64,000 nt of DNA from NCBI GenBank assembly GCA_940671915.1, contig CALNVZ010000174.1:24288497-24352496 (forward strand). The letters run 5' to 3'. This document shows, piece by piece, positions 33,949 through 46,249 of the stretch. The position numbers and the translations under genes were made by a program. The first letter of the stretch is position 1, and each line of letters begins with the position of its first letter. Origin of the DNA: Paracentrotus lividus (Eukaryota > Echinodermata > Echinoidea > Camarodonta > Echinidae). The notes beneath the pieces are model-generated. The model saw only the letters and a program-made list of their open reading frames with translations. It did no database searches and was not told the origin of the DNA.

Positions 33949-34889
33949 TGGTTGTTACAACAACCTACCCCATTTGATGTAACAACCTTACCCCAATTAC
34001 ATTACATATTAAAATTACATTTTGTCTCAATTTTCGGTGTTAATATTTTATTTTTCTATTAATTACTTTGTCTATCTAAAGCTCTACTTGATCTACTGTT
34101 AACAGAATGTCAAGAAACTGGAAAGTTGAATTTAAAGTATGGTATAAGAGATTTGCACATGTCAATACCCCTATGTTAAATATTGTAAACAATGACCCCG
34201 TATGGTGTAAACAACCTACCCCGTATATGGGGTAGGTTGATTACAAAAAATCTTCACTAATAAGCTGTTAGGATATTATGTTACATGTTTTCAGTTTATA
34301 TGCCTCAGGTTTTTAGCCAACATAATAGGCTAACACAGACCCCAATATGACGTGCGTGAGTTTTTTCATTAGAATATTGCCCAAATGTGATTTTTGTAAC
34401 GTCCATACCCGGGCCTCCCCTAAGTGTGATATTTGATTCGATAACCTTATTTTTTGCATAAACTGACATTGGGCTTTAGTTATATTCACTATTTGCAATT
34501 TATGGAGTATAAAAACACGTATTTGTTATGTCTATGTTTCCAATTTGATATTTGGTACTTTAATTTCTTCTTTGACGTTTAATTGCTATCACCCAAAATG
34601 AGACTACAAGGCTTATTGTGTGTATTATCTTTGTTTAAAGTTATAAGCTTATTAAGTGATAAAGCCACATCTTAATCTGGAATATTGGGAAGGAAAAGGG
34701 AAATGAAAAAAAAAGGAAAAAGCAAGGAAAAAAGAAGAAAGTGAGAGAGAGAGAGAGAAGAAAGGAGAAAGAGAAATATAAAATAGAAAGGGAAAAAGAA
34801 AGTAGATAATTCGAAACATGCAACACCGGGCGAGACTCACAATAGGCGCGCTTGATTCCAACATCGATGCCAGAGGGGGGGTATTTTTC

Positions 34890-35232
34890 GGGAGTAATTG
34901 TCCGTAGTAATTGTCCTCGGGTGAATTGTCCGGGGATAATTGTCCGGGAAAGTTGTCTCGGGGAAGTTGTCCTCGGAGGTAGTTCGTTGGGGGTAATTGT
35001 ACTCGGGGGTAATTGTCCGGGGTTATTGTCCGGGGGTAATTGTCCGGGGGTAATGTCGGGGGTAATTGTCCGGGGTTATTGTCCGGGGGTAATTGTCCGG
35101 GGAATTGTCCTCGGGAGTAATTGTCCTGAGGGGTAATTGTCCGGGGGTAATGTCCGGGGTTATTGTCCTCGGGGGTAATTGTCTGGGGGGGTAATTGCTG
35201 GGGGTGTGTGGATTGTCCAGGGTAATGTCTAG
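34890..35232 (+). repeat. GGTAATTGTCCGGGG-type minisatellite (core copy A)
   Basis: About 20 imperfect copies of a 14-16 base unit, GGGGGTAATTGTCC or GGGTAATTGTCCGG. It is followed directly by a tail module with CATAGCAGCTTGGGAGG and CCTATAAAACCACTATG. Confidence 0.93.
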
Positions 35233-37342
35233 AACCTCATAGCAGCTTGGGAGGTCCCCAAGAGCCTATAAAACCACTATGCTCGAATATAAAAAGCAGT
35301 CAATATATATTTATATGCCGAAAAACAATGAGATCTAAACTAGATGGTCTAACATTATGTAGCACGCAAGCTGCAGGCCGCCCCCGCCGCGCCGGGACGG
35401 GGCCCTGCAACAACATGCCACACACAGTCAGTTGTTGCCGCCGCAAATATCGGTATTCCATTTACAGTTAACTGCAGATTTGCTGTTCTTCCTGTCCAAA
35501 TTAGAAAAAGATTAGCCTCGGACGTACTTGCTTTAAAAGAATGACTAGTGTAGTGGAGGGTGAACCATGGGTCAACAAAATAATTGTGAGCTTTCAATTA
35601 TTTCAAGGTATTAGGAAGTATTTTATAGTACAAAGTCCACTGAAAAAGGATAGCTCTTCAAATGCCCTCGTAGTGATAATATGACATAAAAACTGATATG
35701 TGCGGGTCCCGCACATGTGAGCACATGTTCATGTAGTCCCATACATGCATTTTTGTGTGCAGTGCATGTTCCTCTTAGAGGAATTTGGTAATTTCTTATA
35801 ATTTCCTTGGTTCAAAAACCTCCCATAATAAACAATTCTTAGGTGCATTGTTATCAACCTTTCCATCACTGTCAGAGTTTCTTCCACAATTCAATCCCAT
35901 GACTACAACACTAGAGTAGCTTTAAATAATAGTTTTAACAAAACGGCTATATCGGGCTAAACTAAACACTCGTCTGAAAATCAGGGATCTATTCTATCAA
36001 TGTTTACGATATTAAAAATTGTCTGTGATAGCTCGGCGCGCCGTTGGATCGCAAATAAAGCTGAAAAGCTATCCACTAAATCGGCTGCAAATTCTGAGCT
36101 CCTTTTGCACGTAAACAAACGGGATTGTGCTAGCCATGCAAGCTGTCTAAAGTTATCGACTAAATCGCATTCAAATTCATTGCAACTACTTGCATGTAAA
36201 CAAACGGGATCGTGCTAGCCGTTGAAAATGACTATTTAAAAACGACTATTGAACGATGACTATTAACCGCTCAGCCTCCCTGGCCAGGCCTGGCTAAAAC
36301 TATGACCAGACTTTTGACCATGAGATGAAAGCATCAGCTAACATTCGTAGAATGAGGTATATAACAGTAGCTAAAGATCTTCCTTGATTTTCTACACAAT
36401 AAACTTACTAATAACGTAATAACTTCAGTTTCCATTATGCGATCTAACAACTGATACGTCGAAAACTCGTCTTACTAAGATAAACAATAATCCTTAGAAA
36501 ACAAAGAGGTAATCTCACTTGTTGATTAATTAATTCATATGTCTAATTAAAAAGTGGACACAAAGTCGCTTACTCTATGATAATCTTATAATCGATTATA
36601 TAAATAACGATTCCCACAATGCCTTGTATCCTTTGCATTACATTATCGATCACACTACGAATTAACTAATTACATGTAATTATAAAGAATACTACAAAAC
36701 AAAAGGAAACACTGCAATAACGCCATCTTGCGTTTAAAACTTATAACTACAACGAATAAAAAACATATTTCGTTACATATATTACATTCGTCTATCCGAA
36801 TAAAAAATGTTAAAAAGGTCTTTTTCTATATTCAATTCAATTCAATTCAAACTGAAACATAAATGCAGAAAATAGCTTAAAGCTGGTGTATAGTTGCGGA
36901 GAAAGAAAAAATTATTTTCGATTCACATTTAGAGAAATTATGATAGATTGAATCCAATAACTAATAAAGCAAATTAAGTACTTGAAATCTCGTTTTAGTG
37001 TCTTTATTTCATAATATAAGGATAAAAAAAGATAAGTCGGGGACCTCACAGGTTAGCGCTCACGTGAAAACCAATGGGGTTCTCTTGTGGTGGGTGTTAC
37101 ACACGATTCGTTCGCACTAATTCACGCCGTAACTCGGGCGTGCGAATTTGTCAGCAGAGGTCTAAACGGCAGTTGGATTGCGCTATATTCGAACTTTATA
37201 AATGAAATCCACGGAATATGAAAGAATGTCACAATATCTCTCCACACATATCTTTTAGTGCAATGTGGAACATTAACTACATTGATCGGTTTGTACCAAT
37301 CCTTTTTGCTACCAACTATACACCAGGTTACCTAACGCGTAG

Positions 37343-37385
37343 CCACACACACCACCACACACACACACCACACACATCATACAAC
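37343..37385 (+). repeat. (AC)n microsatellite in core copy A
   Basis: Interrupted CACACACC tract beyond the 3' end of the non-LTR element. The copy B equivalent is at 57480-57516, with a different repeat length. Confidence 0.9.
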
Positions 37386-37499
37386 CCTCACATTTTTTAA
37401 GCCCTCTATTAATAATACGACATTGTTTTCTGAATGTGGATAGTAAAGTGCATTTTTCATAGAAATTGATAATTGATTCCATTTTTTTATACAGTGACT

Positions 37500-40300
37500 G
37501 TAAATGAATTTAGCGAAGAAGTAAGCCTTACTTTAGGTTGGTGAAAATGGTCTTTTTGACGAGTTGCATACGAATGAACATTTGAATTAATAGTAAATAT
37601 CTCAGAACCTACCAGGAAAAATTTTATGCTTTATGGAGTACATGAAAATTAAAGTATTTAAAGTAACAATCTTTTAAAGGCAAAGTTTGCGTATTTATAA
37701 AAAGGGGTTACTTGCACTTGTGGATGTGACTTGTTATTAAACGAATACATCTTTTCTGTAAAATATATAGCTTTTTAAGATGTGATTTAAATATACCCCA
37801 ATATAATTACAATAATTTAGATGAGGCAAGACAAGGCTATTGTATAAAATTTGCATTACATTGTTGAAGTATGAATTTTAGTTTAGATAGGATACCAGTA
37901 TATATGGAAAGTGATTTAGAAATTCTGAAATATGTAAACTCCAATCTAAAAATTCATTTATTGTAATACCTAGAAATTTTAAAGCTACTCAACTTAGATA
38001 TAATTAAATTATCAATGACAATATGCGATAAATCATTAGGCACTCTCTGTTCCTTGACCTAAATATGACATAATTTGTTTGTTTATATTTAACGATAATT
38101 TATTACTTTAAACCAGGTGGAAACCTTTGATATCTCCCTGTTTACTGTCGATACAGTGTTTTATATTGCTATCGCTCATTAACGCACATGTAGTCAGCAA
38201 ACGAGAAATTCAAAAAGAGAAGAATTTAGTTTATCATTTACATATATAAGGAACAAGAGAGGGCCCAATACAGACCTTGGGAACACCACATGTGTTGAGG
38301 TAATGATTTGACACCATTGACCATCACATACTGGTTCTGTCAGACAGATAATTTTCAAACCAATTCAATGCAACACCTCTGACACCGTAAAAACTGATCT
38401 TTTGTAATAATATGTGATGGTCAATGGTGTCAAATGCTTTTGACAGGTCCATAAATAGTCCAACACAATATTACCTTTTCAATTTCATTTTGAACATGAT
38501 TGCATAAGTTGAAACAGCTAAGGCAGTTGAATATTTTTCCTAAATCCAAATTGAGAATCAGTTAAAATATCATTAATCTGTAAAAAGTTGTATAAACGCT
38601 CATGAATTATTTTTTCAAGAATTTTAGAGAATAGAGGAAGAATAGCTATTGGTCTGTAATTAGTAATGTCATTTGATTTTCCTTTTTATAAACTGTACTA
38701 CCTGTGGTAGTTTCAAACCATTTGGAACATTCCTGTACAAATTGACAGATTAAATATATGGCACAGAGGCTCAACAAAGCAAAATATACATTTCTTTCAA
38801 CTTTGGGATCTACCCGTCAGGCCCACTGACTTAGAAGCATTAAGAAGAAACTATTTTCAGTATTCATGAGTAGAAGTGGTTATATAATAAAGAATTGGTG
38901 ACATATTCCAGTAAAAATGAATCAAAGGAACGTTTGCAGCAGGTATAATATGTTCTGCTATTTTTTGCCGTTTCAAAAAGTATGAATTAAAATGTTCTGT
39001 TAGTCCTGTAACGAGTGCAATTTAACAGCATCATGATGCATAACTGAAGGTAGTTTCTTTCGCTTTTATTACCAAGTATGTCATTATATTACTCCAAATC
39101 TTTTGTGTCACCCTTTATTTTTGAAAACATGTGGAAATATTCAGATTTTGCAGTACGCAATAAATTTGTTAATTTGTTTTATATTTGACATACTTTTCTT
39201 TATGTTTATTACAGTGCATTTCAAAAACTTTCTATACATTGGTTCTTTTATTGATGGATGCATTAAACATTTTGTCAACCATAGTTTCTGAAAGGTACAT
39301 TCTACTGGACTTGGGTTTTAATTTTGGAAACATTCAGAGTATAACGAGTAAAAATAGACATTGAAATTATAACAATCATTTGCATATTAGAATTATAAAC
39401 ACAATTCCAGTTAACCTCGTAGTTTCTATTGAATTTAAGAATGTTTTGATCACTGATCAGTCTCTTTGTTATTGGTTGACTTTCTATAATAATCTTTTTT
39501 TTTTAATGCAAAATATAGGAAAGTGATCAGACACATTAGTAATAAACAACCAGAGTCAATTGTACTATCATGGCAATTACAAAAAACGTTATCGATCAAA
39601 GTTGCACTAGTCTTTGATATTCTTGTTGGTTTAAAATCAGTGGGTACAAATTATGAGAGAACATAGTTTCTAAAAAGTATTTGTTTTTTCATGCGAACAT
39701 GCATTTAATAATTAAATTATAGTCACCCATTATGTACAACTCTGTGTTATTTTTATTTACAGCTTCCAGCATTTGTTCATTACATCTATATATATCAATG
39801 TTTGTGTTTGGAGCTCTATAAAACACATCCAATTACAAGGGTTACAAGAGATGTAATTCATAATAAAATGTCATTCAGGAATTCAAGATAAATCAGATCG
39901 ATAATAAATCATTTTCTACTAAATATATAGCACGCCACCTCCAAGTTTATTTCTCTATTTATATTTACAAGATTATAACCTTTCAAATTATACAATTCTG
40001 TTTTTGTTCTTGATTGAAACCATGTTTCTGATACACAGATTGCCGTAAAATTATGTTAATATTGGCTAACATAGTACAAAAAGCATCAAAATTATGAGTT
40101 AGACTTTTGGAATTACATGAAGAAGAAAAAAGCTGTCTTCAATAGTGTATAATTGTTCATGAAATTCTCACAAAAAGTATATAAGCATTTTTGGGTTGGA
40201 CATTTATAGGAATTCATTATCAATTATATTCAAATATAAATTATCATCAGAAATTTCTGAAACGTCTCACAAATTAAAAATGGATTTATTTTCATTTTTC
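37500..40300 (-). pseudogene. Decayed CR1/L2-type non-LTR retrotransposon, copy A
   Basis: On the minus strand, fragments in changing frames read in the order endonuclease to reverse transcriptase. They include an N-terminal endonuclease part resembling NARSL-type starts, a GGDV/GGGV-like region near 39930, MGDYN near 39730, a [18 protein letters not shown] RT motif near 38400-38450, a degraded FADD region near 38190 and a C-terminal HLNYC-like part near 37850. Numerous single-base frame breaks are present. Several are absent at the matching site in copy B, so some may be sequencing error. The family is set from motif order. Exact clade is not determinable here. Confidence 0.8.
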
Positions 40301-40557
40301 AATTTATCATAATTTATGTTTTTGTTCAAATGAAAGTATGCATACATATTTAATATAAATCATCGTCATGTACATAATGATTAAATGGGAACATTTCAAT
40401 ACAAATAGCACATATGGTACATTGTGTAGGGTTACACTGTTCATGCATTCATTGCATATAGCACACACATCATTCATCATACACGCACATATATAAATAT
40501 AAATATTTTTCAACAATAGCACATAAAACGAATATGTTCTGCAATTTTAAGAAAGTG

Positions 40558-40738
40558 TTTGTGAATAAAGTAAAAAGAGGATAAAAGTGTTCAAGTATCA
40601 CAGAGAGTGATGTCTAGAGGCATGTTATATATTGATTGTACGACGTATTATTTAGTCTCACTTTGGCATTGAATGATAGCAAATAACAAAAATAAAACAA
40701 AACAGTCAAAGTTCTGTTATCAGAGCCTGTTCAGTTCT
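40558..40738. repeat. Right inverted arm of core copy A
   Basis: Starts TTTGTGAATAAAGTAAAAAG at the core edge and is the reverse complement of 33767-33948. To its right the sequence continues without a known inverted partner to the 25-N gap. Confidence 0.92.
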
Positions 40739-40782
40739 CTTGTTGTGAATTTGTTTCTTTACACTCTTGCCATCCGTTGATT

Positions 40783-40951
40783 TTACAGAGATGAAATATC
40801 GTCCGTCCGTGGACCAGCTGCTAATATCTTACTGTTCTCTCGTTTGGTAGACATATATGCATCGTGGAGAAGTCGGCGGTTTTGTTCCGTTAGATCCTCA
40901 CTAAACTGAGGCCAGTGCTTTTCAATTCTTCTGTTTAGTAGAAAGCTTGTC
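40783..40951 (-). pseudogene. Fragment resembling a retroelement ORF1 protein
   Basis: The minus strand reads RRIEKHWPQFSEDLTEQNRR, continuing with LLHDAYMSTKRENSKILAAG and ending at a stop. The DLTEQNRRLLHDA pattern resembles the conserved 'LT..N..LL..A' block of ORF1-type proteins from non-LTR elements of marine invertebrates. The frame is cut by the N gap on its N-terminal side, so only about 55 residues are visible. A host gene with a similar block is not excluded. Confidence 0.45.
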
Positions 40952-40976
40952 NNNNNNNNNNNNNNNNNNNNNNNNN
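40952..40976. other. Assembly gap (25 N)
   Basis: Exactly 25 N. Such a fixed short gap usually marks a scaffold join of unresolved size rather than a measured distance. Confidence 0.95.
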
Positions 40977-41004
40977 TCAGCGTGTAAATGTGGCAACTCA
41001 AATA

Positions 41005-41290
41005 TACCATTCTTAAAATGATATGTCTCTCAGCTCCACCATTATTGCATTCGCTGAACCTCAATTGTTGAAAAAGTCTTGCAAAATTGTTGAGTTGCTT
41101 TCACTTTCACGCTCCAGTGATGATCAAGTTTGGGGTTTCCTCTTAGTTATTTTTTTGAATAATAACGCATCTCAGGCAGCACGAAATGTGAACACTCCAA
41201 TTTTGCAAGACTTAATTTATATTTCAGACTAGAACAATGGGGTTCAACGATGCGTTTATATTGGGAGCTGAGAGACATATCATTAGATAG
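41005..41290. mobile_element. Small foldback (~285 bases)
   Basis: AATGATATGTCTCTCAGCTCC near 41016 is mirrored by GGGAGCTGAGAGACATATCATT near 41263. AAGTCTTGCAAAATTG near 41080 is mirrored by CAATTTTGCAAGACTT near 41200. The loop holds unrelated sequence. No target duplication recognised. Confidence 0.75.
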
Positions 41291-42794
41291 GTAATGAGGT
41301 GCACTTACGGATTTATTAAACTTCATAATCACTACGAAATTTGCAAAATTATTTATGATCAAACTGGATTTTTCTTTTTTCGATATACCCGGTACTACTG
41401 AATACAAAACTTGGAGGGAGAGGTCTCCTGATGTGTGATGAAAAAATCCCCATATCTTTGTGATTATGGACCGTATCAATAAAATTCATCCATTTGCAGG
41501 AAATGAAATTAATAGTTTAACGGGTGTTAAGTATAATTAATATTATTGTAATTTTAATATAACCCATCTAAAGACCATTAGCTTTTTGTGGGACACACAT
41601 TGTATGTGCGACAGCGTGATCGTAATAGATTACATTACAAATTTCTAATAATAAAAAACTTTAAGTTTACCTTACAAACTCACCAAAAATTACTTTCATT
41701 TCTCACTTCTCTTGATGCCTGTCTGTACTAGTCCGAATGATAACACATGCGAATATCAGCATCGATAGTTGTTCACTTGTTGTTGTTTGGTTTAGTGGCG
41801 TTGTTCACGGTTGTTCGTTTGCGTATAAATCGGCCATTGTTCGTTTGCGTATATCGCCCAAAATAATGGTTTATGAATAGCCAATGATTAATGCTTAAAG
41901 TGTTATAAATAGTCACTGACATCATTCAAAATCACACTGATTGCTTTGGAGGAAAATTATTGGGCTATAAATCGCCAAAAATCGCACTCGGGGATATGGC
42001 TTTATAAAGAGACAATGTTACACACCGCTTATATATTGCCGATACGTCATCAAATCAGGCACCAATTCACAACCAGTAATTTCTTTATGAAAGCTTTTTG
42101 CAAGTGTTTCGATAGAGTTTTCGTGAGTGGGGGCACCTTCGGCGTTCCGGAACTTGCGTCCAGGATTTGTAATGTATTGAGCAATTACTATATCCGCTGT
42201 GGTAAAAAAATTTTTATGAACTCAGCCCTAGTCAGTCCAATGGGGTGTTTTGTAGCTGTCAGACTGGAGGAGGGGCGGGGAGGGAGCGGGGGGGGGGCAG
42301 TGCCCCCTTTAAGATCTTGGCTGTTTGATCGCGCGAGCGCTCGAAAATTTTGACGATGGTAGTGTGTGAATGTAACTACAAGAAAGCACTGTTTAATTTT
42401 CCCATAATAATAATAATTTATTTATATATGAATTAAATTATGGTTAATTTACGCATTGTATAGGAGTATATTTTGTCTAATTGACAAACTACAGGCTCTG
42501 GAATGCTATATTTGTGTTTGCATAATCTTATAGGATTACTTAACAATTGTTACTTTGGAAAAAAAATTTGATATCGCAACTAATTCCTTGTGTAATTCAT
42601 TGTTTTATGAATTTCTTATGTATTTTCTTGTTTTTTTCGACTTTTTTTTATGTTTGTTTGTTTGTCTTTTGTTGTTTTGTTTTTTTGTTTTTTTTTGTTT
42701 CGCAAAATTTTATTGCAGAAACCATTTTAGGAGTTAATAATGCTTAAAATAAATTAGTTTCAGCCAATGGAAAGTGGAAATAATTCAGAATTTA
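41291..42794. other. Intergenic, no gene seen
   Basis: AT-rich with a short direct repeat TTGTTCGTTTGCGTATA (about 41810 and 41838), a G-rich repeat-like patch at 42260-42310 ending in GCGCGAGCGCTCGAAAATTT, and T/G-rich runs near 42620-42700. A 135-codon plus-strand frame (41946-42353) shows no domain and runs into the G-rich patch, so I do not call it. Confidence 0.6.
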
Positions 42795-43870
42795 TGACCG
42801 CCCCCACCCAGGCGGTCACGTGTGTGACCAATAATGTTTGCTAATTAATTAATCAAATTAAAACTTGTCACGGATTCATATTTAGTGAGATGCAAGGTAC
42901 ATTAACTAGCTTGAAGAAATAATTATAATAATACCAGAGCCATGACGGGGCATAAACTTTTTGGTCTGGTACGTGTGTGACATTGAGGCCAATTAATTTC
43001 CAGGTTGATTATTCTTAATATAATCAATTTTACAACATTATTTTTGGGGTAGATTAAAGGGAATAGATGTACAATAAATAAAAATATAATGACATTAATC
43101 AAGTAAGGAAGTCGCATATCCATTCCAGTCAGCGTTAAAAAAATGATAAATAAAAAAACTTTTATTTACCAGTTTTTCCATTTAATTATCATTTATGTTA
43201 ATTTATGCAAATGAGCAAGAACAATTGAAAAATCAGAAAAAACATCAGTTTCATTGAAATCACACTTGCTCTATTTGAATATGCCGCTTAAAATCAAAAG
43301 GCAAAAATTTATTTGTCCCCAAAGGTTCATCTTTTCAAAGGAATGGCGAATAGCCTGGTCCCTTTTTTTAAGCATGACCAAGTGGTCCACAACGTGACCC
43401 GTGCGGTCACGTGTGTGACCATTTCAATAGTTAATTAATAACTAAATAAAGCTATCAGGGCTTTTCATATTTTGGTGAGATGCAAGGCATTTATCTAGCC
43501 TTATGGAGAAAAATTGTAATAATATAGGAAAACCGATGGTTCGGGGGGCGTTAACTTTCGTGTTTTTGGCGTCACGTGCTGTGAAATTTGATGCAATTAA
43601 TTTCTTTAGTTAATTTATCTTAAAACAATCGATTCAACACCATTGTTTTTCATAAATTTAAAGGAATTTGAAGGTAAAAAAGGGTATAATGACATATCAA
43701 ATTTAAGAGACCACATATACAATCAAGTCAGGTAAACAAATGATATTTTACGTACATTTTTCTATTCAAATTTTGCATGTTAATTTATGCAATGAGCATG
43801 AAAAATGTAAAATTAGATAAAAAATGCATTTCATGAACTTCAGACAATGCTTCTTTCTTTTTTAATACCT
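42795..43870 (+). repeat. Diverged tandem pair, ~600-base unit, with GTCACGTG palindromes
   Basis: Unit 1 (about 42795-43394) and unit 2 (about 43395-43870) align in order: CGGTCACGTGTGTGACC, GGTGAGATGCAAGG-like word, a TTAATTTC word, ATAATGACAT, and TTAATTTATGCAAATGAGCA or its variant. They are roughly two-thirds identical by eye. No coding potential. Confidence 0.75.
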
Positions 43871-46249
43871 TTTTTTTTTTTTTGGCAAAGCGGACCTTTT
43901 GCTTCTCCGCCGGGGGGGGGGGGGGGTTCGAAACTCCCCCACCCCCTAGTTACGGGCTGTATTATCTCAACTTTTGAAAATTTCTCTGTGGTGTCCTCAA
44001 TGCATCGATTCTAGGGCTTCATGTTTTTCTTGCATAAAAAATTCTGAAACGACTATCAAAATTCGGCTAAATCTTTTATTTTCACATAAATATTTGCTGA
44101 TGGATTGTTTTGTATTCTTCTGTCACCATGAGAACAGTCAACAATGAACTAAGACATGTATAAGAGAGGATATGTGCAAATAAACTGTCTTTGAATATGA
44201 ATAAAACTCAGTCATGTGCTTTTTAGCATAACTTTTATTTCAGGTTACCACGTTTAATGTCTGAATAAATGAATCTGTTATATATTAGTGATTTGTTGAA
44301 ATTCTTTGTCTCACTATCGACAATAAACTCTACGATCAGGGTACACCGTCAAAAAATGACTTCTGTGCAACATAAAAGAATATGGTACTGTTATCTTATC
44401 AAATCAACGTTGGCAAAGCTATTGGGGCACTTCTTAGAGCCAACCTACAAGAATTTTTTTTATGAAATAACATTTACTTCTAAAAAATTGGACTATATTG
44501 ACATTTTAGGGCCAAAATTACTGCCTCATCTTATTTGTTCTAATTTTTGAGCCTGCACATTTTATAGCTACAGTTAATTTGATTTTTGTTTGTGTGTGAT
44601 ATTAACCAAAATAGGGGCCAATTTTGTTCAAAAAATGTCCTCTCCGAATTCGGTGTTTTACGCATAGTTATAGACATCACTGATAAACAATGTTTTTGTC
44701 TGTAAGAACACTTGTTATACATGCAACAAATTTGTTAATGTACCTCGCCCATATCCACTTATTTTACAGGACAGTTTCACGTTACAATGTTGTCAAATCA
44801 CGTTTCTGTAAAAATCGTACTCTCCGAAAAATGAGCAATTGACTTTACGTGTAATAAAAATTTAAACCCCTATAGAAAAAAAGCTGGTTGACCTCATGCC
44901 TTTTCAAAATTTACAGCAATATTATCCACGTGTCTTAGAACTGTACACACCAAAAAAAAATAATAATAATCTACTTTTTCTTTTGGGTCCAGTTGAGACA
45001 ATGGGGTGTCCCCGATTCTAAAAAACAACCCATAATTTACATTTAAGCAAATACGTTATCTCACAATATTGGAATAATCAATAAAACCGAAATGGTCATT
45101 CCGAAATACATTTTTGAAAAAGTTATATTCGACACTTATCCTTACGTGGTTTTTGGCGTGCTTGCATTGGAGTAATTCTTTCAATTATAAGTGGACAAAT
45201 TATTAATACTTCAAAAAAGGATTATTCGAATAATTTGCCATACCGATAGATTTAGTCACACGAAACATTTTATTTTTAAGAAAATAAAATCTTGAAAATA
45301 AACGATTTTGTATAATTTTTTCTTAGGCTGTATGTTTAACAAACTCAAATGAACTTCCTTATACAATTACTTCCTTATTCAGAAAATCAGCAATTGCACA
45401 ATATACCCTACCGTCAGTCTTTCTTATTAAACTGAGCGACCCATACTTTGCCCCCCAAAAAATATGATTTTTGCCGACCCGGTATTGAACTACTTGGACA
45501 CTCAAAAACTTGCCTGACTGTACTTTTAAACACCATTGAAACAAAAAACTAGTCTCAGTATCATGAAGCCATGAGGTTAATGATTTCACTCTTCATCATG
45601 TTGGATGCCACTTTCAAATTCCTTCCGACGGCCCGTTTGACACCATAAAGCACTATTTTTGCACATTCATAACGGAGTTTGAGCGCCGTTCAAGTTAGAA
45701 ATTTACGCGCGCGCAAATTTTGCTCAATTTTGTCAAAAATATACAATTTGTTTATTCAAAAACATGCTTACACAAAATCCTTTATAACTCTTCGATGAAC
45801 GGCAACTTTCAATTTTCTTTTCATAACTTGATAGAGTATTTAAATTTGTAGATAAGGTAAGTTTTATTATGTCTCATTTTGAAATTAAAACATCGAAACA
45901 TTATAATAATTGCATTCTTTAACTCAAAATACGATATTGCGTTTAATGACGTCACAATTTCTGATGTGTAATAGATTGATCCAAGAAAAATTTCTACTTG
46001 TATATAAGGGATGTACATTCATTACTATCATTGAGAAGTTGTAATCATACTATATTATCTACTATTATTATTATTATAATTATACGTAAATAAAAAGTGA
46101 TATATGAAATCTCATTGCGTCTACGTGTTAACATAATAGACTTTTTAGCATATCACATATCAGTGTCATGTAACATTAAAGATTTACGATCAATCTTACG
46201 ATTATATCAATCTGTAAAAAGTCTATTTGGTAAATGTGCCACTAAGAGT
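43871..46249. other. Intergenic, no gene seen
   Basis: A T run and G run near 43870-43926, then AT-rich sequence with scattered short open frames. None has splice context, start context or a known motif. An AT-trinucleotide patch lies near 46060-46080. Confidence 0.6.

Larger units (their letters stand above)
33949..40557. repeat. Core segment, copy A (6.6 kb)
   Basis: Collinear over its whole length with 54041-60752. Order: half of element E, AG-rich tract (about 34680-34810), GGTAATTGTCC minisatellite, a conserved tail module, about 2 kb of non-coding AT-rich sequence, an (AC)n tract and a minus-strand non-LTR retrotransposon. Differences from copy B are mostly one- or two-base insertions or deletions. 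Around 36045-36220 there are two ~85-base direct repeats, each ending GTAAACAAACGGGAT or GTAAACAAACGGGATCG and GTGCTAGCC. A short ATTCA repeat lies near 36830-36850. Confidence 0.93.

Noticed and set aside
34852..35136. Gly/Val/Cys-rich frames through the minisatellite (also 55260-55469 and 61687-61872)
   Set aside because: They are translations of the ~15-base repeat unit. Indels shift the frame between copies, so no protein is maintained.
41946..42353. 135-codon plus-strand frame
   Set aside because: No domain or splice context, and its C-terminal third is a G-rich repeat patch.
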